Source of the DNA: Halomonas halophila
Lineage (GTDB): Bacteria; Pseudomonadota; Gammaproteobacteria; Pseudomonadales; Halomonadaceae
Reading direction: 5' to 3'
Assembly: GCA_002433675.1 (NCBI GenBank)
Contig: DJIP01000307.1
Coordinates: forward strand, 1 to 10,641
DNA: 10,641 nucleotides
The position numbers were made by a program, and so were the translations under genes. Below are positions 1-8,364 of the stretch, piece by piece. Within the stretch, counting starts at the first letter, position 1. Every line of letters starts with the position of its first letter. The notes beneath the pieces were generated by a model, which was given only the letters and a program-made list of their open reading frames with translations, searched no databases and was not told the DNA's origin.

Positions 1-1684
<1,684 letters not shown>

Positions 1685-1760
1685 CGCACCGCGCTATCGC
1701 CCGGGCCCATGAGCAGTCTGGCAGGGTCCGGTGACGGTCACTGCTACTGCCAGACCTTGA

Positions 1761-1794
1761 AGCGCCGACATCCCTTAGGGGGTCGGCGCTTTTG
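1761..1794 (+). terminator. Intrinsic terminator after fadBA
   Basis: A perfect 9-bp stem (AGCGCCGAC at 1761-1769 with GTCGGCGCT at 1782-1790) can be capped by a further CCC/GGG pairing around a TTA loop. It is followed directly by a short T run that completes TTTT. It lies 76 bp after the fadA stop and should separate fadBA transcription from the amine dehydrogenase operon. The T tract is short, so termination may be incomplete. Confidence 0.8.
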
Positions 1795-1821
1795 TATGGA
1801 CGCTATCTTTTTGTGTGGGGT

Positions 1822-1908
1822 GTCGTTGTCGCGGGTCATGACTTGCTTGGCAGAGCGTTCGAGTCGATGCTCGAATCGATTGAACGGGTCGTTGTCGCAG
1901 TTTGCGAC
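1822..1908. repeat. Pair of 21-bp imperfect direct repeats, 66 bp apart, possible activator sites
   Basis: The copies at 1822-1842 and 1888-1908 share an identical 11-bp core GTCGTTGTCGC and end in the same GAC, with 16 of 21 positions matching. They lie about 160-245 bp upstream of qhpA and downstream of the fadA terminator. Long asymmetric direct repeats are typical of AraC-family activator sites, and qhp/pea operons are controlled by an AraC-type regulator (QhpR/PeaR). The link to that regulator is inference, because no regulator gene is present in the window. Confidence 0.45.
1858..1875. promoter_or_regulatory. Inverted repeat TTCGAG-N6-CTCGAA
   Basis: A perfect 6-bp inverted repeat around a 6-nt spacer, partly overlapped by the palindrome AATCGATT (1874-1881). 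It lies between the two 21-bp direct repeats. No T tract follows, so it is more likely a protein-binding site than a terminator, if it has a function at all. Confidence 0.25.
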
Positions 1909-1909
1909 A
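1893..1909. promoter_or_regulatory. Perfect inverted repeat TGTCGCA-N3-TGCGACA
   Basis: Seven-bp perfect arms around a 3-nt centre form a 17-bp dyad, a common size for a dimeric regulator operator. It overlaps the second copy of the 21-bp direct repeat. The first copy does not keep the dyad, which leaves open which of the two symmetries matters. Confidence 0.35.
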
Positions 1910-2016
1910 GTCTCCTGATCAGGCCGCTGCTTGTGCACAGCGAGTATGTGGTAATTATTTGAAAAACTGGTTTTTGCTATGCGCTGGCGCGAATGTTTCA
2001 TGGCCTTTGCAGGCGA

Positions 2017-2042
2017 AGGAGTCCCACTCCTGTCGATATAAC
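2017..2042 (+). promoter_or_regulatory. Possible qhpA promoter -10 region with adjacent inverted repeat
   Basis: TATAAC at 2037-2042 matches five of six bases of a sigma70 -10 box. There is no good -35 box 16-18 bp upstream, as is common at activator-dependent promoters. Just upstream, AGGAGT-CCC-ACTCCT (2017-2031) is a perfect 6-bp inverted repeat covering the spacer. Use of this box would give an mRNA leader of only about 20 nt. An alternative is TTGTGC (1931-1936) with an AT-rich -10 at about 1952-1957, but its spacer of 15 bp is short. Confidence 0.3.
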
Positions 2043-2066
2043 AACAACGCTCAAGGAGAAACTGCC

Positions 2067-3635
2067 GTGACGAAACTCCGTCCGAGACCAGGCCTGATGG
2101 CGCTAGTGCTGTGCGCCCTGCCGGCAAGTGGCATGGCCGCAGAGGGGGCGCAACTGGTCGATCGCTACTGTTCCGGCTGTCATCAGCCGCAGGCAGGTGA
2201 AGGAAGCTGGAGTCGCATCAGCGCCCAGCGCAAGACCCCGGAAGGCTGGGACATGACGATCGCGCGCATGGGCATCATGCATGGGGTGCAGGTGCCCGGC
2301 GAGGACCGTCGGGAGCTGGTCAAGTATCTGGCCGACAGCCGCGGTCTCGCTCCGCAGGAAAGCGCGCCGCAAAGGGCGCTGATCGAACGTCGTCTCAACC
2401 GTGTCGAGTCCTTCGACCATCCCACCTTTCAGCAGATGTGTGCCCGCTGCCACACCGGCGGTCGAGTGCTGCTGCAGCGACGCACCGAAGAGGACTGGGC
2501 CAAGCTCGTCAACTTCCACGTGGGCCAGTACCAGACTCTGGAATTCCAGTCCAACGCGCGAGATCGCGACTGGCTGGGCCTGGCATTGGACGACATCGTG
2601 CCCTGGCTTGGCGACAACTTCTCTGTGCAGTCGGATGCCTGGGATTCCTGGCAGCAAGCGACACCGGTGGACCCGACCGGACGTTTTCAGATGTGGGGAA
2701 GCTGGCCAGGCCAGGGGGCCTTCGTGGCCGCCGTCGAGATCGAAGCGGCGGAAGGCGACGACGCCTATCGCATGTCGGTGGATGGTCACTTCCTCGACGG
2801 TCGCGAACTGCAGGGGCAAGGAATGGCGACCCTGTTTACCGGTTACGAATGGCGCGCCCAGCTGAGCCTGGATGGTCAGTCGCTTTTGCAGGTGCTGGAC
2901 TTCTCTCAGGACATGCCCAGCGGCCGCGTGTTCGATGCCGACGACGAAGCCATGGGCATGCAGGTGACGTTGCTGCCTGAGGCTCAGGAGACCTCCATCG
3001 AGGCGGTGTTGCCGCGCGGCCTCAAGGCCGGAGAGCGCACGACGCTGGCGGTCATCGGCACCGGTCTGGACGCAGATGCGCTGGAGGTCGGTGAAGGCCT
3101 CGAGGTGATCGAGGTGCTAAAGCAGGAGAATGGCCTGCTGCTGCTGGAGGTGGCGGTGGACGGCTCGGCGACGCCGGGATGGAGGGCCCTGCGTCAGGCA
3201 GACGCGACGCTTGAGCGTAAGCTCGCCGTCTACGACAGGGTGGATCGTCTGGAGATCTCCCCGGACTTCGCCGTGGCGCGGGTCGGTGCCGAACAGACGC
3301 CAGCGGTGAGTGGTGTCTTCCGGGTCGAAGGCTATCTGGAAGGCGAGGGTCAGCAGCCCATCGCGCTGGGCGAGGTGCCGGTTAACTGGTCGGTCAGCCC
3401 CTGGGACGAGACCGCAGAACAAGACGGTGACGTCACCTTTGCCGGGGTCATGGACAAGGCGTCCGGGATCTTCTCGCCGAGCGGGGCAGGCCCCAATCCG
3501 GAGCGCAAGTACGACACCAACAATGCCGGCAATCTGCGCGTCAGCGCAACGGCCAGGGGGCAGTCCGAGGCGGTCAGCGATGACGCCCAGCTGATCGTGA
3601 CCGTGCAGCGCTGGAACAACCCGCCGCTGCGTTGA
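2067..3635 (+). CDS. qhpA: Quinohemoprotein amine dehydrogenase alpha subunit (diheme cytochrome c subunit)
   Basis: This is the 522-residue alpha subunit of periplasmic QHNDH, which takes electrons from the CTQ cofactor of the gamma subunit and passes them to an external carrier. It starts at GTG 2067, with AAGGAG at 2053-2058 placed 8 nt upstream and a Sec signal peptide directly after (Arg/Lys-rich start, hydrophobic LMALVLCALPA, likely cleavage after SGMAA near residue 24). Two CXXCH heme c sites are visible: C35-C38-H39 (CSGCH) and C125-C128-H129 (CARCH). The rest fits the family layout of an N-terminal diheme domain (to about residue 190) followed by three beta-rich domains to the C-terminus. 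A longer in-frame reading from about 1902 would lose the signal peptide and has no ribosome binding site. The stop is 34 bp before qhpD. Also called peaA in Pseudomonas. Confidence 0.95.
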   Translation: MTKLRPRPGLMALVLCALPASGMAAEGAQLVDRYCSGCHQPQAGEGSWSRISAQRKTPEGWDMTIARMGIMHGVQVPGEDRRELVKYLADSRGLAPQESAPQRALIERRLNRVESFDHPTFQQMCARCHTGGRVLLQRRTEEDWAKLVNFHVGQYQTLEFQSNARDRDWLGLALDDIVPWLGDNFSVQSDAWDSWQQATPVDPTGRFQMWGSWPGQGAFVAAVEIEAAEGDDAYRMSVDGHFLDGRELQGQGMATLFTGYEWRAQLSLDGQSLLQVLDFSQDMPSGRVFDADDEAMGMQVTLLPEAQETSIEAVLPRGLKAGERTTLAVIGTGLDADALEVGEGLEVIEVLKQENGLLLLEVAVDGSATPGWRALRQADATLERKLAVYDRVDRLEISPDFAVARVGAEQTPAVSGVFRVEGYLEGEGQQPIALGEVPVNWSVSPWDETAEQDGDVTFAGVMDKASGIFSPSGAGPNPERKYDTNNAGNLRVSATARGQSEAVSDDAQLIVTVQRWNNPPLR

Positions 3636-3669
3636 ACCGGGTTCACCGACGTTTTTTCAGGAGTCGAAT

Positions 3670-5109
3670 ATGGGCATGCTCAAGACGATCCCGGACAACC
3701 TGCACCGGGTCCAGGTCGACGGGGATCCGCTGTGGTTTCACATTCCGACGACCAGCCTGTTTACCCCGGACGCGCTGTCCGAGGATATTCTGCGCCAGCT
3801 GGACGACGCCCAGGGGCTGTCGCCGGAGGCACTTGGCCAGGCGCTGGTCGACCGCGGCCATGGCCAGCTCAGCGTGGCGGAACTTGATGACCGCCTGGCC
3901 CAGCTGAAGGCCCTCAAGCTGGTCACCGAGGGCGACGTCGTGGCCTTCAACCCCCGCGTGGAGGTGGAGGAATTTCCGCTGTCCACGGTGGTGCTTAACG
4001 TCAATACCGGCTGCAACCTGGGATGCAGCTACTGCTACAAGGAAGACCTCGACAATCCGCGTGACGGCAAGAAGATGGATCTGGCGACGGCCCAGGCATC
4101 GATCGAGCTGATGCTGAAGGAGGCCCCCTGGCGGGACCGCTACAATGTGGTGTTCTTCGGCGGCGAGCCGCTGTCCAACATGCCGTTGATCCGTGAGGTG
4201 GTGGACTGGGCCGAGGCGCGCCTGCACGGCCTCGGCAAGCAGGTGGACTTCACCCTGACCACCAATGCCACCCTGCTCACCGAGGAGCGGATCGCCTACT
4301 TCGACGCCCACCGCTTCGGTCTGACCATCAGCATGGACGGCCCCAAGGCGATCCACGACAAGAACCGGATCGCGGTCAATGGGCAGGGTACCTATGACCT
4401 GGTCGCCCGGCGTATCAAGCCACTGCTTGAGAATTACCGCTCGCGGCCGATCGGCGCCAGGGTCACCCTGACCCGCGGTGTCACTGACGTGGTCGGTATC
4501 CATCACCACCTGGTCAATGAGCTGGGCTTCCATGAAGCGGGCTTCGCGCCGGTGACCTCCGGCGACATGGCCGAGTACAACCTGAGCGCTGAAGAACTCA
4601 AGCAGGTCTTCGACGGTATGGTCGAGCTTGGCGAGCGGGCGGTGGCCTGCGCCCTGGAGGGTGGAGATCTGGGCTTTGGTAATTTCAACCAGCTGTTGAC
4701 CGATCTGTGGGAGGGGCGCAGCAAGGCGGTGCCCTGTGGCGCTGGCCTTGGGCTGGTGGCGGTGGATCACCAGGGCGACGTTCATCTGTGTCACCGCTTC
4801 ACCGGCTCCAGCATGCCGACGTTCGGCAACGTCGAAACCGGGCTCAAGCACACTGAGCTCAAGCAGTTCGTGGAGGCGCGCAGCGATCGTAGCCAGCGCG
4901 GGTGCAGTGATTGTCGCATCCGCAACCTGTGCTCCGGGGGCTGCTACCACGAAAGCTACGCTCGCCACGGCGATCCGATGACACCGACCTATCACTACTG
5001 CGACCTGATGCGAGACTGGGTGGACTTCGGCATCCAGGCCTATGCACGCATTCAACGCGGCCGACCGGACTGGTTCGATGGTCCCCTGGCCAGGAGGCAA
5101 AGCGCATGA
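3670..5109 (+). CDS. qhpD: QhpD/PeaB: radical SAM (SPASM) enzyme forming the gamma-subunit thioether cross-links
   Basis: A 479-residue cytoplasmic radical SAM enzyme. In Paracoccus, QhpD forms the three Cys-to-Asp/Glu thioether bridges within the QHNDH gamma subunit. The radical SAM cluster motif CX3CX2C is C115-C119-C122 (CNLGCSYC), followed by GGEP at 164-167 for SAM binding. The C-terminal SPASM region has the expected seven-cysteine pattern for two auxiliary Fe-S clusters: C356, C374, C412, C415, C421, C425 and C444. Residues 1 to about 105 form an N-terminal segment before the core that may help bind the leader peptide (inference). Start ATG 3670 has AGGAG at 3659-3663 six nt upstream. 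Its last codons overlap the qhpC start (ATGA), suggesting coupled synthesis of enzyme and substrate. Confidence 0.95.
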   Translation: MGMLKTIPDNLHRVQVDGDPLWFHIPTTSLFTPDALSEDILRQLDDAQGLSPEALGQALVDRGHGQLSVAELDDRLAQLKALKLVTEGDVVAFNPRVEVEEFPLSTVVLNVNTGCNLGCSYCYKEDLDNPRDGKKMDLATAQASIELMLKEAPWRDRYNVVFFGGEPLSNMPLIREVVDWAEARLHGLGKQVDFTLTTNATLLTEERIAYFDAHRFGLTISMDGPKAIHDKNRIAVNGQGTYDLVARRIKPLLENYRSRPIGARVTLTRGVTDVVGIHHHLVNELGFHEAGFAPVTSGDMAEYNLSAEELKQVFDGMVELGERAVACALEGGDLGFGNFNQLLTDLWEGRSKAVPCGAGLGLVAVDHQGDVHLCHRFTGSSMPTFGNVETGLKHTELKQFVEARSDRSQRGCSDCRIRNLCSGGCYHESYARHGDPMTPTYHYCDLMRDWVDFGIQAYARIQRGRPDWFDGPLARRQSA

Positions 5110-5471
5110 ACGACAACAACAAGACCTCGAAATCCCTGCAGGCGCTCGGCTTGACGCCGATGAATCAGAAGGCCCGTCGCCTCGATCAGGCCGGTACCAT
5201 GGCCGAACGCGACGAGGTTCAGGCGATGCAGACCATCGCCGGCTGTACCTCGAGCTTCGACCCGGGCTGGGAGGTGGACCCCTTCGGCGGCGTGGCCGCC
5301 CTGTGCCAGCCCATGGAGGCCGATCTCTATGGCTGTGCCGACCCTTGCTGGTGGCCTGCCCAGGTGCCCGACACCATGAACACCTATCCCGACTGGGACA
5401 AGGGCGCACCCAAGGCCGAACGCGACTGGCGCAAGCTGGACAGCGTCTACCCGACCGGGGAGGACTCCTGA
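5106..5471 (+). CDS. qhpC: QHNDH gamma subunit precursor (CTQ-bearing, thioether-bridged peptide)
   Basis: A 121-residue precursor of the small catalytic subunit. All residues of the known cross-links are present at the spacing of the solved structures (subtract 40 for mature numbering): Cys47-Glu56, Cys67-Asp73 and Cys81-Asp89 for the thioether bridges, and Cys77 with Trp83 for cysteine tryptophylquinone. Asp73 corresponds to the active-site Asp33. The core includes [18 protein letters not shown]. Residues 1-40 are hydrophilic with no Sec-type hydrophobic segment, matching a leader that is removed by QhpE and recognised by the maturation enzymes. Start ATG 5106 overlaps the qhpD stop (ATGA) and has AGGAGG at 5092-5097, 8 nt upstream. 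A later ATG at 5160 lacks a ribosome binding site. The leader therefore appears about 40 residues long, against 28 reported for Paracoccus. Confidence 0.96.
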   Translation: MNDNNKTSKSLQALGLTPMNQKARRLDQAGTMAERDEVQAMQTIAGCTSSFDPGWEVDPFGGVAALCQPMEADLYGCADPCWWPAQVPDTMNTYPDWDKGAPKAERDWRKLDSVYPTGEDS

Positions 5472-6607
5472 TGAGCGACTACCGATACTGGCTGGCGACG
5501 GCCGCCCTGGTGGCTGCCGCGCCATTGTACGCCCAGACCGAATCGAGTCAGACCGAGTCGAATCAGACCGAGTCGGCCGGGAGTACCGCAGACACAGGGG
5601 CTCCACGGGAATATCTGGTCACCCTGACCCGTCCCGACAAGCTCCACCTGATCGATGCCGCCAGCCGAGAGGTGGTGAGGACCTGTGCGCTGGGGGGAGC
5701 CTTTGGGCCCGGCGCCATCCAGCTGTCCCCGGATGAGCGTATTGCCTACGTGCTGCACAATCGCTGGGAAGACGTGGTCGGGGTCGACCTGACCAACTGC
5801 GAGGAGGTGTTCAGGGCCCGCCAGTCCCGCGGCAACGAGCGGGTCAAGTCGATCGCCTCGCTGGCGGTGAGCCCGGATGGTTCGCGCCTCTACACCGTGC
5901 AGAATCCGGTGGAAATGCTGATCGACGAGTACCGTGTGAAACCGCCTCGGCTAGCCGTCTTCGACACCTCGGCGGGGCTTGACGCCGAGCCTCTCGAGAC
6001 CTTCGAGGTGCCTCGCCAGATCACCACCATGGCGACCGACGCCGAGGGCCAGCTGTACATGGGCGGTGCGGACATCTACCGGGTGGACCCTGCCAGCGGC
6101 GAGGTCGAGATCGCCATCGCCAACCGCCACTGGGATCGTCCTGGGTTCAGCGCACCGGACTCCCTCGCCATGTGGTCCACCGGCGAGGTGGCCGACGAGT
6201 ACCTGCGACCCTACACGGTGGCCGAGCTGGATGAACAGGGGGAGCCCAGCGCCTACCACTGGGGGATCAGCCGGATTGACTTGACCACCGGCGAAACCGA
6301 GAACAAGGAGATCGGCCCGTTCGAATTCCTGATCTTCTCCATGGTGTCAGACCCGAACAGCCGCGACGATCTCTACGGTGTCTACACCCAGCTGAGCCAC
6401 TTTGACGCCGCGACCCAGGAACTGAAAAAGGTGATCGATCTCGATCATACCTACTACAACATCAACTCCTCCCACGACGGCGAGACGCTCTATATTGGCG
6501 GTGCATCCAGTGACATCGCCATTTATGATAAGTCGTTCAATGATCTAGGACGTATCGAGCTGCCCGGTGACATGAGCACGGCGACCCTCAAGGTGGCCCG
6601 CTTCTGA
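5471..6607 (+). CDS. qhpB: QHNDH beta subunit (seven-bladed beta-propeller)
   Basis: A 378-residue periplasmic subunit which, in the known structures, is a seven-bladed beta-propeller that holds the gamma subunit and helps form the active site. It begins with a Sec signal (ATAALVAAAPLYA, cleavage after about residue 21). An unusual Gln-Thr-Glu-Ser-rich linker follows, then repeated blade-like segments such as YLVTLTRPDKLHLIDA, LSPDERIAYVLHN, VSPDGSRLYTV and SHDGETLYIGG. Start ATG 5471 overlaps the qhpC stop (TGATG) with GGGGAGGA at 5457-5464, 6 nt upstream. A longer in-frame extension upstream runs through qhpC in the wrong frame and is not real. A hairpin follows the stop before qhpF. Confidence 0.93.
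   Translation: MSDYRYWLATAALVAAAPLYAQTESSQTESNQTESAGSTADTGAPREYLVTLTRPDKLHLIDAASREVVRTCALGGAFGPGAIQLSPDERIAYVLHNRWEDVVGVDLTNCEEVFRARQSRGNERVKSIASLAVSPDGSRLYTVQNPVEMLIDEYRVKPPRLAVFDTSAGLDAEPLETFEVPRQITTMATDAEGQLYMGGADIYRVDPASGEVEIAIANRHWDRPGFSAPDSLAMWSTGEVADEYLRPYTVAELDEQGEPSAYHWGISRIDLTTGETENKEIGPFEFLIFSMVSDPNSRDDLYGVYTQLSHFDAATQELKKVIDLDHTYYNINSSHDGETLYIGGASSDIAIYDKSFNDLGRIELPGDMSTATLKVARF
5534..5578 (+). repeat. Three tandem 15-bp units encoding a QTES-x repeat in QhpB
   Basis: Three consecutive 15-bp units (5534-5548, 5549-5563, 5564-5578), each starting CAGACCGA, encode QTESS, QTESN and QTESA just after the signal peptide. The units differ at only a few positions, which points to recent duplication by slippage. 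The acidic, hydrophilic linker lies before the propeller and is unlikely to be part of the fold. Confidence 0.85.
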
Positions 6608-6637
6608 TTGCCCGGTCTTCATCCTGGGCTCGCCCCT

Positions 6638-6676
6638 GGACGCCGATTCCTGGCAGGAATCGGCGTCCTGCGTTTT
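6638..6676 (+). terminator. Strong hairpin between qhpB and qhpF, possible partial terminator
   Basis: A perfect 14-bp stem (6638-6651 paired with 6655-6668) with a GGC loop occupies the 86-bp gap after qhpB, followed four bases later by TTTT (6673-6676). The T run is short and offset, so it may terminate only part of the transcripts. That would give more structural subunits (ADCB) than maturation proteins (FE). It could also protect the 3' end of the upstream mRNA. Confidence 0.6.
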
Positions 6677-6693
6677 ACAAGGATGGCTTTGCC

Positions 6694-8364
6694 ATGACGC
6701 CTGACCGACATGCCTTGCCCTGGGGCTGGCTGTACCGCCCGCTCAAGGCCCGCCGCGCATCGCTGTTGGCGCTGCTGGGAATGAGCCTGTGCGCCACGCT
6801 GCTGGCGCTGGCGCCACCGCTGCTGACGCAACGCCTTATCGACCAGGGGCTGATGGCCGGCGAATTCGACAAGGTGGTGGGTTACGCCCTGGCCATGGTG
6901 GCGGTAGGACTTGCCTCGCTGGGGCTGCAGGGAGTGATCCGACTGCGCCACGTCAAGCTGTCGGCGACGCTGTTGCTGAGCCTGCGCAGGGCGCTGCTCA
7001 GGCACCTGCTGCGGCTGCCCCGTTCGCGCTGGCAGGCGCGTGGGCGGGGCGACCTGATGAGTCGCCTGGATGGTGACCTGTCGATCCTTCAGGGCTTTGC
7101 GCTGGATAGCCTGTTGTCAGGGTTTTCCAACGCCCTGGGGCTGATCGGCGCCCTTGCCATGATCGGCGTGCTCAATGTCCAGCTGATGCTGTTGGTGGCC
7201 CTGCTGGTGCCGCTCCAGTGGTTGTGGCTGCATCTCTGGCGACCACGTCTGATGGCCCGCCAGCAGGCGCTCAGGGCGTATAGCGGTGAGGTCTCCGGGT
7301 TCTGGCAGGACACCCTGTCCCACGGCCAGTGGTGGCAGGGCCAGGCGTTGGAGGCGCCGCGTCTGAATCTGTTGCAGGCACTTGGCCACGAGCAGATGCG
7401 GCGTCTGCTGGCGGTGCGCCTGGTGGGTTACCTGAGCGATCTGGGCCCGCAACTGTTGACGGCGCTGGCGCGTGTGGCGCTGCTGCTCGGCGGTGGTTAC
7501 CTGGTCATCGAAGGTCGTCTGCAGCTTGGTGAACTGGTGGCGCTGTTAAGCTATCTGGCCATGGTGATGGCGCCCATCGGTGGGCTGATCGGGCTATACG
7601 GGGGCTGGCAGAGAGCCCGGGTCAGCGCCGAGCGACTGGCCGAGTTGTTCGCCGAGCCGACCCTGTCGTCGCCCTATGAAGGACGCCCGGTGCCGTTGTC
7701 AGGTGACATCGTACTGCGCGAGGTGAGCTTTGCCTACGCCGGTCAGCCGGCGCTGTTCAGGGGGCTGGATCTTCGCCTCGGCCAGGGCGACAAGGTATTG
7801 GTGGAAGGCCCGTCCGGTGCGGGCAAGAGCACCCTGGTGGCGCTGCTGCTGGGGTTGGAGTCACCCTCGACGGGGACGGTAGAGATCGGTGAGGCCAATC
7901 TCGAGACGCTGTCGCGGCGGGCCTGGCTGAAGCAGGTCGCGTGGGTCGAGCAGCATCCGAGCCTGATCCGCGCAAGCCTTGGCGACAACCTGCGTCTGAC
8001 CGCACCGGGGGCCAGCGACGAGCAAGCGATCGCCGCCCTTGATCGGGTCGGCCTGGGGAGCTGGTTCGAGGCACAGCCGCAGGGACTGGCCACGCCGATC
8101 AGCGACCACGGTCATAGCGTATCCGGCGGCCAGCGGGCTCGTCTGGCGCTGGCTCGCGCGCTGCTCTCGAAGCCTCGCCTGGTACTGCTCGACGAGCCCA
8201 CCGGCGCCCTTGATCCGGCGGCTGCCAGGGCCTTCGATGCGGTGCTGGATGAGGCGCTGGGCGAGACCACGCGATTGATCATCAGTCATCAGGGGGAGCA
8301 CTTCGCGTCACTGGACCGCCGCTATCGTCTGCTGGACGGTCGACTCGACGAGGTGAGCGCATGA
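6694..8364 (+). CDS. qhpF: ABC transporter (membrane + ATPase half-transporter) for the amine dehydrogenase system
   Basis: A 556-residue inner-membrane half-transporter that probably dimerises. The N-terminal half (to about residue 310) carries several hydrophobic segments (about 17-41, 61-80, 140-180, 255-275 and 280-304) in an exporter-type layout. The C-terminal ATPase has Walker A GPSGAGKST (372-380), Q-loop Gln420, signature VSGGQ (476-480), Walker B ending Asp500-Glu501 and switch His532. In Paracoccus the equivalent QhpF is thought to move the processed gamma subunit to the periplasm, which fits the missing Sec signal on QhpC. By sequence alone it resembles CydC/CydD-like exporters, so the substrate is inferred from position. 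Start ATG 6694 has AAGGA at about 6679-6683. The stop overlaps the qhpE start (ATGA). Confidence 0.9.
   Translation: MTPDRHALPWGWLYRPLKARRASLLALLGMSLCATLLALAPPLLTQRLIDQGLMAGEFDKVVGYALAMVAVGLASLGLQGVIRLRHVKLSATLLLSLRRALLRHLLRLPRSRWQARGRGDLMSRLDGDLSILQGFALDSLLSGFSNALGLIGALAMIGVLNVQLMLLVALLVPLQWLWLHLWRPRLMARQQALRAYSGEVSGFWQDTLSHGQWWQGQALEAPRLNLLQALGHEQMRRLLAVRLVGYLSDLGPQLLTALARVALLLGGGYLVIEGRLQLGELVALLSYLAMVMAPIGGLIGLYGGWQRARVSAERLAELFAEPTLSSPYEGRPVPLSGDIVLREVSFAYAGQPALFRGLDLRLGQGDKVLVEGPSGAGKSTLVALLLGLESPSTGTVEIGEANLETLSRRAWLKQVAWVEQHPSLIRASLGDNLRLTAPGASDEQAIAALDRVGLGSWFEAQPQGLATPISDHGHSVSGGQRARLALARALLSKPRLVLLDEPTGALDPAAARAFDAVLDEALGETTRLIISHQGEHFASLDRRYRLLDGRLDEVSA

Larger units (their letters stand above)
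1685..2066. other. 382-bp gap between fadA and qhpA: terminator plus regulatory region
   Basis: I see no convincing gene here. Small frames across it have no ribosome binding site or recognisable product, and one covers the terminator. From left to right it holds the fadA terminator (1761-1794), two copies of a 21-bp imperfect direct repeat (1822-1842 and 1888-1908), an inverted repeat at 1858-1875, an 8-bp palindrome AATCGATT at 1874-1881, a perfect inverted repeat at 1893-1909, an AT-rich stretch at about 1950-1980, an inverted repeat at 2017-2031 and a TATAAC box at 2037-2042. Its base composition is lower in GC than the flanking genes, as expected for a promoter region. Confidence 0.75.

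Noticed and set aside
1959..1980. TTGAAA and TGCTAT as a sigma70 promoter
   Set aside because: The spacer is only about 10 bp, far too short for a functional -35/-10 pair.
1985..2002. A sigma54-like site (TGGCGC then TTTCA)
   Set aside because: The essential GC of the -12 element is missing, and known qhp/pea/fea operons use AraC-type activation.
1902..2066. N-terminal extension of qhpA
   Set aside because: It would bury the Sec signal peptide of a periplasmic subunit and runs through likely regulatory sequence; GTG 2067 has a strong ribosome binding site.
1744..2127. A 127-codon minus-strand frame in the fadA-qhpA gap
   Set aside because: It overlaps the fadA terminator and the qhpA signal peptide, with no recognisable product or ribosome binding site.
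3643..5409. A 588-codon open frame on the minus strand opposite qhpD and qhpC
   Set aside because: It is antisense to genes with clear motifs, its protein is Arg/Pro/Gly/His-rich with no recognisable domain, and such shadows are common in GC-rich DNA.
5042..5470. N-terminal extension of qhpB through the qhpC region
   Set aside because: It reads qhpC out of frame; ATG 5471 is followed by a signal peptide and preceded by GGGGAGGA.
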